Part shown: piece after piece, positions 26,312 through 36,451 of the stretch | Layout of the letters: each line of letters begins with the position of its first letter | Position numbering within the stretch: position 1 is the stretch's first letter | Assembly: GCA_035551675.1 (NCBI GenBank) | Contig: DASZMV010000093.1 | Location: 1 to 64,000, forward strand | DNA: 64,000 nt | Reading direction: 5' to 3' | Source of the DNA: JAFECT01 sp035551675 | GTDB lineage: Bacteria; Pseudomonadota; Alphaproteobacteria; Caulobacterales; Caulobacteraceae | The notes under the pieces: generated by a model | Told to the model about the DNA's origin: nothing | Seen by the model: the letters and a program-made list of their open reading frames with translations, nothing else | The model's database searches: none | Program-made: the position numbers and the translations under genes

Positions 26312-27307
26312 TTAAAACCGGAAGTTCAGGATGCGATAGATCATCGCCCAGCCGACGAAATAGATGACGATGACGATGCCCACGACCGGCCAGAAGATCG
26401 GATCGCCAAATTTCTCCGTGTAGTAGCTGGGACTGAACAGGAGCTGCATCAGCACGACCAGCGGGGGGACAGCGCTCAACAGATATGCCGAGGCGCGGCC
26501 TTCCGAACTCAGCGCGATGACGCGCTTGCCGAGTGTGTTGCGGCTGCGGATAACGGTCGCCAGGCTCTCGAGGATTTCGGCCAAATTACCGCCGGTTTCC
26601 GACTGGATCGACACACTCACCGCGAAGAAGTTCGCGTCCTCCGAGCCGGTCCGGTGCGCGAAATTGGCCAAGGCTTCCTTGAAATCGGACCCATAGGTAG
26701 TTTCATCCACGATCAGACCAAACTCTGAGCCGATCGGGTCGCCTAGTTCGTTAGCCGCGAGTTGCACGGCGGCGATGACCGGGTGACCGGCGCGGATCGC
26801 GCGGGTAACGATGTCGAGCGCCAGCGGCAGCTGGTCCTCGATTTTCTTCAGGCGCGCGGTGCGCTTCATGTTCAGCCAGAGCAGAGCGCCGCCGCCCGAG
26901 ATGGCCAAGGCCGCCACGCCGGAGACGACGGCGTTGACCAGGAAGCCCTGCTTGCCGCTGTTCAGCAGAAGCACAAGCGAAATGCTCCACAACACAGCGC
27001 CGACCGCCGCGCAGATGATGAACAGCCGTTGCGGTGAAACGTCGAGACCACCCTGCCGCTGCAGGGTATCGACGTGCTCGACAAAGCGCTTGAACGGATT
27101 GGTCGCCTCGCCGGTGGCGGTCTGCTTGCGCACCAGGGTCGAATAGACTGTCTTAGGGTCCACGCCCGCGTTCAGCATGGTCAGGCGCCGGTTGACGCGC
27201 TGGGCCTTGTCGCCGGCGGTGAACACCGCGCCCGCGATTCCCTGCACCAGCACCACCACCGCGGCGAAGGCGAGCACCAGGATGAGCGGGATGATATAGG
27301 CGGCCAT
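26312..27307 (-). CDS. tadB: Tad pilus inner-membrane platform protein TadB
   Basis: 331 residues from ATG 27307 (MAAYIIPLIL), two bases after the cpaF stop, so coupling is likely. An N-terminal helix is followed by a central pair of helices near residues 95-150. Then comes the T2SS_F domain with LPLALDIVTRAIRAGHPV and SVSIQSETGGNLAEIL, and a final C-terminal membrane helix. Length and topology fit TadB. Confidence 0.95.
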   Translation of the reverse strand: MAAYIIPLILVLAFAAVVVLVQGIAGAVFTAGDKAQRVNRRLTMLNAGVDPKTVYSTLVRKQTATGEATNPFKRFVEHVDTLQRQGGLDVSPQRLFIICAAVGAVLWSISLVLLLNSGKQGFLVNAVVSGVAALAISGGGALLWLNMKRTARLKKIEDQLPLALDIVTRAIRAGHPVIAAVQLAANELGDPIGSEFGLIVDETTYGSDFKEALANFAHRTGSEDANFFAVSVSIQSETGGNLAEILESLATVIRSRNTLGKRVIALSSEGRASAYLLSAVPPLVVLMQLLFSPSYYTEKFGDPIFWPVVGIVIVIYFVGWAMIYRILNFRF

Positions 27308-27309
27308 GG

Positions 27310-28653
<1,344 letters not shown>

Positions 28654-28658
28654 GATCG

Positions 28659-29852
28659 TCAGCGCTTCGCCGCATCGGCCGTCGCCGGCTGCAGCCGCAT
28701 CGCGAGCTGCGCGATCGCCTTCTCCAGCTTGGTGCCCCGCTTCACGGCCGATACCTCGACGCCCTGGTTGATTGCGTCCATCATCACACGGCGGTCTTCG
28801 GGAATGACCGCGTCGAAAGGTCGCCCGAGCGCCTTTTCCGCGGCTTTCAGCGGCACCGAAGCTTGCTGCTCCGAGTTCAGCGCGTTGCAGACCAGGAGAA
28901 TCTCGCGATCGTCGAGCCGCTGGTTGCCCAGCATGCGGAGCTGGCGCTGCATGAGCTGAATGTGCGGCACCGAAAGCTGGCTCACCAGCACGATGCGATC
29001 GGCGAGTGTCAGCACGCGGTTGGTCCACGCCGTCCACACCGACGGCAGGTCGACCAGCGTGGTCGCGAAGTCGCGGCGCAGGCGCTTCACCAAGGTGTCG
29101 ACCTGGGCGGTCGCCAGCGATTCCAGCGCCATCAGCTCGCGCGGCGCGCCCAACACCCGCACCCCGGACCTGTGTTTGGCGAGCGCCTCCGAAAGCGTCA
29201 TCTCCGCCAGAGACTGGCCCGACAGCAAATCCGCGATGGTCACCGCGTTGGGAAGGTCCAGATAGACGCTGACCGCGCCGAACTGCAGGTCGAGGTCGGC
29301 CACGCAGACGGAAGCCGCATCCTGACGCGCCAACTGAACGGCCAACTGAGTGGCCAGCGCCGAGGCGCCGACGCCGCCGCCTGCCTTCAGGATGGCGATG
29401 ATTTCGCCGGTCTTTGCGGTCGGCCCGGTCGTCCCCGCGGGCACGTGGCTCAACAGGCGTTCGAGACTTAGCGCGAGCGCGGGTTCGCTCACCGGCGACA
29501 GCAATACGTCGGCGGCGCCTTCGCGCGACAGCCGCCGGGTGGTCGCCACGTCCGCGGCGCGAAGAACCACAACCACGCGCGTGCCGGGCGGGCAGGTCTT
29601 CATGCGGCGAACGACGCCGTCCACTTCGGAAGCCACGGCGCCATTGGCGCCGGCGATGATGATGTCGGGGCCGGCTTCGCGCGACCGCGGCCACGCCTCG
29701 TCGAGGGTCTCGAACGCGACGTTCGGAAACAGGGCGGCGATGGAGGCGACCTGTTCGGGGCCGCCCAGCGCGCCTTCAACTACACCCACGCGCGACTGTG
29801 GCGCGCGAGGTTCCGTGTTGCTGAAGGTGAGCGGACTAACTCGCCGCGACAT
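28659..29852 (-). CDS. cpaE: CpaE/TadZ-like localisation protein (ParA/MinD family)
   Basis: 397 residues from ATG 29852, which has GGGGGAC upstream; ATG 29867 is an alternative five codons earlier. The N-terminal ~130 residues resemble an atypical receiver domain, followed by a ParA/MinD ATPase fold. The P-loop reads KAGGGVGASALA: the usual lysine of GK(S/T) is replaced by Ala, as in many TadZ proteins. ADLDLQFGA and TLVDLPSVW match the switch regions. In related systems this protein places the pilus machine at a cell pole. Confidence 0.92.
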   Translation of the reverse strand: MSRRVSPLTFSNTEPRAPQSRVGVVEGALGGPEQVASIAALFPNVAFETLDEAWPRSREAGPDIIIAGANGAVASEVDGVVRRMKTCPPGTRVVVVLRAADVATTRRLSREGAADVLLSPVSEPALALSLERLLSHVPAGTTGPTAKTGEIIAILKAGGGVGASALATQLAVQLARQDAASVCVADLDLQFGAVSVYLDLPNAVTIADLLSGQSLAEMTLSEALAKHRSGVRVLGAPRELMALESLATAQVDTLVKRLRRDFATTLVDLPSVWTAWTNRVLTLADRIVLVSQLSVPHIQLMQRQLRMLGNQRLDDREILLVCNALNSEQQASVPLKAAEKALGRPFDAVIPEDRRVMMDAINQGVEVSAVKRGTKLEKAIAQLAMRLQPATADAAKR

Positions 29853-29933
29853 GTCCCCCACCCTCATGACTCCAATCGATCCTGGTTCGTGTGACCACCG
29901 CCGTGTTCTGAGCGCCGGCGTGTCCGTACAAAA

Positions 29934-30233
29934 CTATTGCGGTCCGCTGTTGCTGCTGCTCGAGCCGACCGACGATGCGCGGGCGGCCGCAGGCGCGGTC
30001 ACCTTGCCGTTTACGTAGCGATCCTGAGCCGACGCGACACGCGACCCGTTCGACCCGCCGGCGGGATCGCCGCGGTACTTCGCATCCGGATCGGCGATCT
30101 GGGCCGCCTTGTCCTGCTTCAGGGCCGCGCCGTAATCGTCCGAGAGATGCATGCGGCTCTCGGCGCATGCGGAAAGGAGCAGGCTCCCGGTGAGAAGGGC
30201 GGCGAGCATTACGGTCGTGGAGAATTCACGCAT
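29934..30233 (-). CDS. Small lipoprotein of the tad operon
   Basis: 99 residues from ATG 30233 (MREFSTTVML). The lipobox LLSAC near residue 22 predicts a lipid-anchored protein. A polar segment follows (DPDAKYRGDP, SAQDRYVNGKV), then a Ser/Ala-rich tail. It occupies the place often held by cpaD between cpaC and cpaE but is much shorter and not clearly CpaD. It starts 14 bases after the secretin gene. A secretin pilotin-like role is a guess from position. Confidence 0.7.
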   Translation of the reverse strand: MREFSTTVMLAALLTGSLLLSACAESRMHLSDDYGAALKQDKAAQIADPDAKYRGDPAGGSNGSRVASAQDRYVNGKVTAPAAARASSVGSSSSNSGPQ

Positions 30234-30247
30234 GATCGTTTTCCCTC

Positions 30248-31702
30248 TCAATAAAGGACGTGGCCATGGGCGCCGTCGATGCCGCCCTTGGTCGGATCGG
30301 CCGACAGCAAGGCGCGGTCTTCGGGCCGCAGGTTGGTTTTCGAACCTTCGAGATTTCCGAACAGGAACAGTTCGAAGTCGGAAGGCGGAACGAAATTGTC
30401 ACCAGGCATGGCGACCGCGCCGCGGCGCGGCGTGACGATGTGCGGCGTCACCACGATCACCAGCTCGGTCTCGTCGCGCTGGTAACCATTCGAGCGGAAC
30501 AGGGCGCCCAGCACCGGCACGTCGCCCACGAAGGGGAACTGACGAATCTGGTTCTTGTAGTTGTCCTGCAGCAGGCCCGCGATGGTGAAGGACTCGCCGT
30601 CGCGCAGTTCGACGGTGGTGTGCGCGCGACGCACCTTCAGGCCCGGCACCTGAATCGTGCCCGTGTTGACCGAGGTGGTCGGATCGATCGAGGACACCTC
30701 CGGATTGACCACCAGGTTGATCAGCCCGTCCTTCAGAATGGTCGGGGTGAACGAGAGATCGACGCCGAACTGTTTGAACTGAACGGTAATAACCGGCGTG
30801 TTGCCGACGCCCGCGCTCGATTCCGCGGTCGGAATCGGAAATTCGCCGCCGGCGAGGAAGCTCGCGGTGTCGCCGCTCATGGCGACGAGGGTCGGCTCGG
30901 CCAGGGTCTTGGTGACGCCCTTCTGCTCCAGCGCGTCGAACAGCAGGTCGAGGCTGCTGGCGCCCGATCCGAAGCGCGCCGCAAGACCACCGAAGGTGCC
31001 GGTAAGCAGGTTGGTGCCGTTATGCAGGGTGTCGCCGGTCGTGATCGTGAAGTTGGGGTTCGCTCCCACCACGGAGGCCGAAGGCCGTTGCAGGTTCAGT
31101 TGCAGGTCCTTTGCGGCCAGGCGCTCCATTTCCACGAAGCGGACCGACAGCATCACCTGTTGGGAGCCTTCGACCCCCAGCATGTTCACGACCTTCTTGT
31201 CGTCGGCGACGTAGGTCTCGGCGAGTGCGATGACCTGCTGCAGGTCGGCGGGGCTCGACACCGTGCCGGAGAGCACGATCGAGGCGCCGGCGGGGCGGAC
31301 CGAAATGTCCTTCTCGTTGGGAAGGATCTCCGCCAGGCGCGTCTTCAGCCCCTGGACGTCGGCGCCGACCACGACGTTGACCGCCGCGATCAGGGTCTTG
31401 CCCGGTCCGTAGATGGTGAGCGCGGTCGAGCCCAGGGTCTTGCCGACGATGTAGACCGAGCGGCTGGACAGGGGCAGGACGTCGGCGACCTTGGGGTCGG
31501 CGATCATCAGGTCCTTGTAGGCGGCCGGAAGCTCCAGCACCTGCGACTTGCCGGCGCTGACCGTCACTTCATAGACGTCGCCGGCGCCGAGCGCCTGGTC
31601 CTGCGCCAGCGCCGGGGCGGCGGCGAAACCCAGAACGGCCGTTGCGAGCGCACCGGCAATGAACCGGGTCGTCCGTCTGCCGAGCCGATGGAATTCAGTC
31701 AT
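30248..31702 (-). CDS. cpaC: Outer-membrane secretin CpaC/RcpA
   Basis: 484 residues from ATG 31702 with GGAGG eight bases upstream. A signal peptide ends AAPALAQ. An N-terminal pilus/secretin N0 domain and a BON-like segment are followed by the type II/III secretin domain. That domain carries the VPVLGALFRSNGYQRDETELVIVVTPHIV signature, of which the core is VPVLGALFRS and ETELVIVVTP. It forms the outer-membrane channel for the Flp pilus. Confidence 0.97.
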   Translation of the reverse strand: MTEFHRLGRRTTRFIAGALATAVLGFAAAPALAQDQALGAGDVYEVTVSAGKSQVLELPAAYKDLMIADPKVADVLPLSSRSVYIVGKTLGSTALTIYGPGKTLIAAVNVVVGADVQGLKTRLAEILPNEKDISVRPAGASIVLSGTVSSPADLQQVIALAETYVADDKKVVNMLGVEGSQQVMLSVRFVEMERLAAKDLQLNLQRPSASVVGANPNFTITTGDTLHNGTNLLTGTFGGLAARFGSGASSLDLLFDALEQKGVTKTLAEPTLVAMSGDTASFLAGGEFPIPTAESSAGVGNTPVITVQFKQFGVDLSFTPTILKDGLINLVVNPEVSSIDPTTSVNTGTIQVPGLKVRRAHTTVELRDGESFTIAGLLQDNYKNQIRQFPFVGDVPVLGALFRSNGYQRDETELVIVVTPHIVTPRRGAVAMPGDNFVPPSDFELFLFGNLEGSKTNLRPEDRALLSADPTKGGIDGAHGHVLY

Positions 31703-31735
31703 TACGCTCGCCTCCCCGCGAAAAGCGTACCTGGC

Positions 31736-32587
31736 CTAGTGGGACAGGGAATAGGTCGCTGAATCGACTCCACGCACCACCGACACCGTCAGCGGCGCCA
31801 TCATGCCCTTGGGGGCTCTGTGACGAACCGGGCGGTGGGTCAGAGGCCGCGGCCCGAACACCCCTAGGTCGGCTACGGTCGTTACGCGCCGGTTAAGCGC
31901 CGCGGCGTCCGAGATCTGCCGCAAAGACATCGAAACCGTGCCCACCGAGTCTCCCAACAGGATCGCCTGGGCCTGGTCGGGCGAAACCTCGACCGTTACG
32001 GCCTTGGCCACCACCGGCTTGTTCGAGTCCTCGTTGGAGCTCTGATCGACGCCGAGCACCCTGACGTTTTGGGCCAGGGCCTGGGTCACGGTCGTGGTCC
32101 GGTTGTCGGCGCCGGTGAGCGAGCGGGTCAGGAAAATGTCGACCCGGTCACCCGGCAGGACGAAACCGCCGACGCCGGAGACGTCGTTGGAGCGCAGGCT
32201 CACCGCGCGCATGCCGGCGGTCAGCTCGGCAGACAGGTTCGGCTTGGCGCCGGGGCCGCTGATGCGTTCGGTCAGGATCGGCTCGTTCAGGGCGATCGAA
32301 CGCAGCGCCAGTCGCGCGTTCGGGCCGCTGACGATCTCATTGACCGTATGGAAGGCGCCGGGCGGAATGCTCGCGGCGGGGAATGGGACGACCTTCAGGG
32401 CCGCCGCCGCGAGCGCCTCGCCCCGGTCGATCGGCTTGGAGGCGACGACCACCGTCGCGTAGGCCTGGGCCTGCGCCTGGGTCGCGGGCCCTGTCTTCGG
32501 ATTGGTGATGTATCCTCTAACGAGGAAAACGGCCACGAGGCCGAGCATGATTGCAATTGCAATCGTGGCGATGGTGCGAAGTGACAT
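31736..32587 (-). CDS. cpaB: Flp pilus assembly protein CpaB/RcpC
   Basis: 283 residues from ATG 32587. An N-terminal membrane anchor (IATIAIAIMLGLVAVFLV) is followed by a SAF domain around residues 45-110 (VVVASKPIDRGEAL) and an RcpC domain with FVLPGDRVDIFLTRS. It is a periplasmic partner of the secretin, 33 bases upstream of cpaC. Confidence 0.95.
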   Translation of the reverse strand: MSLRTIATIAIAIMLGLVAVFLVRGYITNPKTGPATQAQAQAYATVVVASKPIDRGEALAAAALKVVPFPAASIPPGAFHTVNEIVSGPNARLALRSIALNEPILTERISGPGAKPNLSAELTAGMRAVSLRSNDVSGVGGFVLPGDRVDIFLTRSLTGADNRTTTVTQALAQNVRVLGVDQSSNEDSNKPVVAKAVTVEVSPDQAQAILLGDSVGTVSMSLRQISDAAALNRRVTTVADLGVFGPRPLTHRPVRHRAPKGMMAPLTVSVVRGVDSATYSLSH

Positions 32588-32682
32588 CGCGTGCGCCTGA
32601 AATAGTGCCCCCTCGGCGAACGGCGCCGAACCGTTAGTCCCCGCCGCTTGAGCCGGCGGTTAAGCCTACTGTTTCTGACGAA

Positions 32683-32712
32683 GCATCGCCCGACGCGAGC
32701 GCCGGGCGATGC
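32683..32712 (-). terminator. Strong hairpin between flp and cpaB (attenuator or processing site)
   Basis: On the minus strand GCATCGCCCG pairs perfectly with CGGGCGATGC around a 10-base loop, 24 bases after the flp stop. The following tract (TTCGTC) is only weakly T-rich. A second 6-bp stem (CCGCCG / CGGCGG) lies at 32641-32659. Such elements commonly protect or terminate an abundant pilin mRNA while letting some transcription pass into the assembly genes. Confidence 0.65.
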
Positions 32713-32735
32713 CTGTGGTCAGTCAACCCCACCGC

Positions 32736-32915
32736 TTAGGAAGCGGGAGTATTGGTGTTGATCGCCGACGTGGCGCTGTTGGTGGCGTTGGTGATCGCGC
32801 CCTTCAGGAGCACGAGCGCGGCGGCGATGGCGGCGCAAACGACCGCCAGGATCAGAGCGTATTCGGCCGCCGAGGCGCCGGATTCGTCGCGCACGAACGA
32901 AACGAGCTTGGTCAT
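32736..32915 (-). CDS. flp: Flp-type major pilin
   Basis: 59 residues from ATG 32915 with GGGG upstream. The leader MTKLVSFVRDESG is followed by ASAAEYALI: Gly at the cleavage site, Glu at +5 and Tyr at +6, the hallmark of Flp pilins. One hydrophobic helix and a Thr/Asn/Ser tail complete the mature ~46-residue subunit. It is the first gene of the tad operon and the polymerised pilus subunit. Confidence 0.97.
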   Translation of the reverse strand: MTKLVSFVRDESGASAAEYALILAVVCAAIAAALVLLKGAITNATNSATSAINTNTPAS

Positions 32916-33053
32916 AGGAGTAACCCCAGTCTCACATGTTGAAGTCGGCCGGGCCGGAATGGCGGCGACCGTCCAACGGTGAGCGAGAGAAGCCCCCCGA
33001 TCCCCCACCGTTGGGCGGACCGTATAGGTTCGTTTATGATTTGTAAACCTCAA

Positions 33054-33434
33054 TAGAAGGTTAACGTATAATGTTCGCTGTGATTATGATTAGATTCGGT
33101 GAGGTTGATACCCAAGGTTGGGCATATTTAGAGTGTTAAACTGCAAATCTCTACATGAACGAATTCTACAAGAGGGTACGAACATTAACCATGCTTGAGA
33201 ATTTTGAGTATATCCGTCGCCCCGCAGCGCGGGACCTGTCGCTCACCCGGTCCGTCACCGGGGCTGTTCCAATAGCGCTCAGTAGCGATGATATTTTTTA
33301 TATTCCCAACATATGTGTACGTACCCATTCGGAGGCATAACGATGCTCTGCGAACGGCGCGTCATCTCGTCGCAAGTCTGTGCTGCGCGTCATGGCTGTG
33401 GCGTCGCACGCCGCAGGCGGTAAGGGTTCGCGCG
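33054..33434. promoter_or_regulatory. AT-rich flp promoter region with regulon motif at 33108-33125
   Basis: The motif ATACCCA-AGGT-TGGGCAT at 33108-33125 is the most symmetrical copy in the window: 8-base arms with one mismatch. It lies 193 bases before the flp start. The stretch is markedly richer in A+T than its surroundings. A TTAACCAT octamer at 33187 resembles a CtrA half-site. I see no convincing gene. Confidence 0.6.
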
Positions 33435-34535
33435 TCAGGCGAGGCGACGGATCAGACGCGGAACAACCCAGCCGCAGCCGTACCAGATCCCCACGGCTGC
33501 TGCGGCGCCGACAATACCGTCGATGGCGTAGTGCCAGCCGAGGTGAACGGACCCCACGAAGATCAGCACGCCGAACACGGTGGCGATCCATCCCCAAATT
33601 TTTCCCAGCCCGAACCCCGCGCAGGCGAACAGGGCGGACAGCGCCACATGCATCGATGGCATGGCGGAAATCCCGCCGCCGGGACCGATCCGGTTGGTCT
33701 GGTTCAGGGACAGCAGATAGTCTCGGACTTCAAAGGTCTTCAGATGAAAGCCGGGGTAACGCCGGGCGAGATCGGCCTGCTCGGCGCCGAGTGTGTTCAT
33801 GAACTGGTGGAAGCTCCCCGGATCGCGGAACAACACCCCCTCGAAGCATGGCCCTGCCGCGGGTAGCAGATAGGCCAGCAAGCTGGCGATCAGGATCCAG
33901 CACAGAGTGTAAGCCAGCATGTAGCGCAGGCGGTACTCGAAGGCGCCGCGGAAGAACCCGCACGCCACCACGCTATAGAACATGGGCAGCGCCCAGACGT
34001 GGTACTGCCGATCCAGGAACAGCGTCGTCCAGGGGCTCGGCAGGCTGTGGCTGATCCTCCAGGGATCGGTCCCGAAGAACAGCGCTCGGTCCAGGTCCGC
34101 GAACAGCTTATCGTCGTGAAAGCCGATCCGGCGCAGCACGGTCTGTTTAAAGACCCCGAAGACGCCGATCAGAATGCCCCACAGCAGCGGCGGCCAGAGG
34201 GAAGACAGGCCGAAGTCGTCGGCCCATCGCCGGCGCATCGCGATCTTCAGCCGGTCCAACGGCCGCTCGTGGGTCTCCTGGCTGATCAGGGCCCGGGCTA
34301 TGCCGTCGGCAGCCACTACGAGGATGGAGATCAGCCAGAGCGACAGGCCGCCGATGATCGGCAGGGCCATCGCGCCGAAAAGCGTGCCGAGCGGAACCTC
34401 GTCCACAGCGGCGACAAAGACGACATACGCCGCAACCAGAGCGATGCTGATCCCAAGCGCCCGCACGGTTTGGCGTCTGGTGAGTGGAACGCCGCCGTTC
34501 GCGGCAACAACTTGGGCCCCCAATGACCGCGTCAT
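33435..34535 (-). CDS. PAP2-superfamily membrane phosphatase/transferase
   Basis: 366 residues from ATG 34535, whose ATGA overlaps the stop of the upstream permease gene. Six or more membrane segments are visible. The PAP2 core motifs appear as AMPSMHVAL (PSMH replacing the common PSGH) and VHLGWHYAIDGIVG (His and Asp of the third motif). The PSMH variant and length resemble the PAP2_3/inositol-phosphorylceramide-synthase-like group, which moves phospho-headgroups between lipids. Coupling to an ABC exporter suggests lipid remodelling; the substrate is unknown. Confidence 0.78.
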   Translation of the reverse strand: MTRSLGAQVVAANGGVPLTRRQTVRALGISIALVAAYVVFVAAVDEVPLGTLFGAMALPIIGGLSLWLISILVVAADGIARALISQETHERPLDRLKIAMRRRWADDFGLSSLWPPLLWGILIGVFGVFKQTVLRRIGFHDDKLFADLDRALFFGTDPWRISHSLPSPWTTLFLDRQYHVWALPMFYSVVACGFFRGAFEYRLRYMLAYTLCWILIASLLAYLLPAAGPCFEGVLFRDPGSFHQFMNTLGAEQADLARRYPGFHLKTFEVRDYLLSLNQTNRIGPGGGISAMPSMHVALSALFACAGFGLGKIWGWIATVFGVLIFVGSVHLGWHYAIDGIVGAAAAVGIWYGCGWVVPRLIRRLA

Positions 34536-35701
34536 CCCGCCGCCGCGGATGTGGCGCGCGCGGGATTGCGCACCGGCTTTCCGCCGTTCGACAGACTGAG
34601 GCCGCGGACCGCCAGGCGGCAGGCGATCACGCTCCCCGCCCCGATCAGCAGGAGCGCCAAAATCTCGGTCCACAGATTGTAGGTCCCCGGCGGCTCCAGC
34701 AGCAGCATGAAGGGCGCGAAGGGCGGCACATAGACCAGCCACGCCAGTTGCCCCGCATTGCCGCCGACGGCGGCCAAGGTCGCGAAGAAGGCCGCGAGCA
34801 GGACGGCGAACATCGGGCGCGACAGGTTCTGGGCGGCGGCCGTATCTCGCGCCGCGGCGCCCACGGCGACCGTCACCAGGCCGTAGAACACGAAGGCCGC
34901 CGCATAGATCACGCCCGCGCGCAGCAGCAGCAGCGGATCCGCGAACCCCTGGATCAGGTTTCCCGCCATGCCGCCGGTCGTGGGCGCCAGCGGCGCCAAC
35001 ACCGCGGTGGACCCGAGCCAGGCGGCGAGCACCAGGAGCGACACCGCTCCCACCCCGAACAGTTTCCCGAACACGATCTGCCAGGGCCGCGCGGCCGCGA
35101 GCAGACTCTCCAGTGCGCGGTTGGTCCGCTCGCGCACCACCGCCTGCAGCAGCATGCCGAGCGAGCCGGTGAGCGTCAGCCATAGCATCATGACCAGAGC
35201 GAAGCGGCTCATGCTGGCGCGATCGAACTTGGCCGGCGGCGGCGCCACCGCCAGTTCGCGAACCGTCAGTCTCCCCGACGCGCCGGAGCCGGACTTCAGC
35301 GCCGCAAGGGCGGCGTCGCGCTCAAGTGTGCGCGCCACCAGCTTGCGGCCGACCTTGGACAGCGGGAAGTCGGCGCTGAACAGCGCCTCGACCGCTCCAT
35401 CCGGAGCCGTCGAAACCGATACCGTCGCGGCGGCCTGCATCTGGGTAGCCGGAACGATCCGGTAGCGGCGCGCCTCCATTCCGCCTGCCTCGAGCACGGC
35501 GGCCTGGACCGCGGACGCCAGGCGGGGATCGTCGGCGTGAACCTGAATGGCGGAGGGCGCCGGGGGTTTGGTGGTTGTCGCGACCAACACCAGGACCAGG
35601 GCCATGGCGATCGGTCCGACGGCCAGGGCGACCCAAAAGCTGGCGGTGGCGGCGTAGGCGCGAAACTCGCGCTCAGCGATCAGCCAGACCGGGCCGCTCA
35701 C
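34532..35701 (-). CDS. ABC-2 type exporter permease (NatB-like)
   Basis: 389 residues from GTG 35701. The topology is the ABC-2/NatB one: one N-terminal helix (FWVALAVGPIAMALVLVLV), a large external domain of ~150 residues and then five helices with MLLQAVVRERTNRALESLL. It works with the ATPase at 36448-37443; only the methyltransferase gene lies between them. The transported substrate cannot be told. Confidence 0.88.
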   Translation of the reverse strand: MSGPVWLIAEREFRAYAATASFWVALAVGPIAMALVLVLVATTTKPPAPSAIQVHADDPRLASAVQAAVLEAGGMEARRYRIVPATQMQAAATVSVSTAPDGAVEALFSADFPLSKVGRKLVARTLERDAALAALKSGSGASGRLTVRELAVAPPPAKFDRASMSRFALVMMLWLTLTGSLGMLLQAVVRERTNRALESLLAAARPWQIVFGKLFGVGAVSLLVLAAWLGSTAVLAPLAPTTGGMAGNLIQGFADPLLLLRAGVIYAAAFVFYGLVTVAVGAAARDTAAAQNLSRPMFAVLLAAFFATLAAVGGNAGQLAWLVYVPPFAPFMLLLEPPGTYNLWTEILALLLIGAGSVIACRLAVRGLSLSNGGKPVRNPARATSAAAG

Positions 35702-35815
35702 GGCGCATCCGCCGGTATCGACGACGAATTGCGCCCCGCATTTATAAGCTTCGCCATGACATCTTCTGGACCACGGCCGGTTTAGGAAGCGCTAACGCTG
35801 TTTGGATGGCGTGTT

Positions 35816-36451
35816 TCAGAAGAGCCCGGGCACAAGGCGCCACCGAACCTTGGCCCGCAGCGCGTCATAGGCGGGATCGGCGCCCAACACGCTCTCCTCG
35901 GCGAGGATGCGCCATATCTGAGATCCCGTCGCGACAAAATAAATTCCGGCATTCCACCAAGTCGGATTGTTCAGCAGAAAGCCGATGTGGGTGCAGAGGT
36001 ATCCCAGATAGATCGGATGCCGGACGAACCCGTAGGGACCGCCGTTCACGACGCCCCTGTTCGCGGCCGCCATTCCGAAGCTGCGGCGCAGGAACAGGAG
36101 CCCCCAGAATGACAGCAGAATGCCGCACGTCATCAACACCGTGCCCACAAGCTGCGGCATCGGCGCGTCGCCGCCCGGGCGCACGAAGAGCGGTAATCCA
36201 GTGCCCAGCAGCGCCGCCACCCAGTCGAGCGGTTTAAGCGTAAGCTGCTGGGCCATGCGTCGCGTAACGATAAAGAATACCGTCAGCCCCTCGTGAAGAA
36301 CGACCATCACGTTGTAGGGACGCAACGCCAGCCCATGCCGAATGCTGGCCACCAGGACGACAAAAAGGAGAATAATTAACGCGCGTTCGGCGATGTCGAG
36401 CACGCGCAAGAGCAAGCGGTCGCTTGACGCGGGCAATGGCGGCGCGCTCAC
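35816..36451 (-). CDS. Isoprenylcysteine carboxylmethyltransferase-like membrane methyltransferase
   Basis: 211 residues from GTG 36451. The start overlaps the ATPase stop as GTGA, a four-base coupling that fixes the start. Five to six hydrophobic segments are present. The catalytic-region motif PYGFVRHPIYLGYL matches the RHPxYxG signature of the ICMT/PEMT-like family, which methylates lipid-like or prenylated substrates with SAM. A 114-base gap separates it from the downstream permease. Bacterial members are poorly characterised. Confidence 0.82.
   Translation of the reverse strand: MSAPPLPASSDRLLLRVLDIAERALIILLFVVLVASIRHGLALRPYNVMVVLHEGLTVFFIVTRRMAQQLTLKPLDWVAALLGTGLPLFVRPGGDAPMPQLVGTVLMTCGILLSFWGLLFLRRSFGMAAANRGVVNGGPYGFVRHPIYLGYLCTHIGFLLNNPTWWNAGIYFVATGSQIWRILAEESVLGADPAYDALRAKVRWRLVPGLF

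Noticed and set aside
33155..33340. 61-codon open frame in the flp upstream region
   Set aside because: No ribosome-binding site, AT-rich regulatory sequence, no recognisable domain; it could be a relic but cannot be supported.
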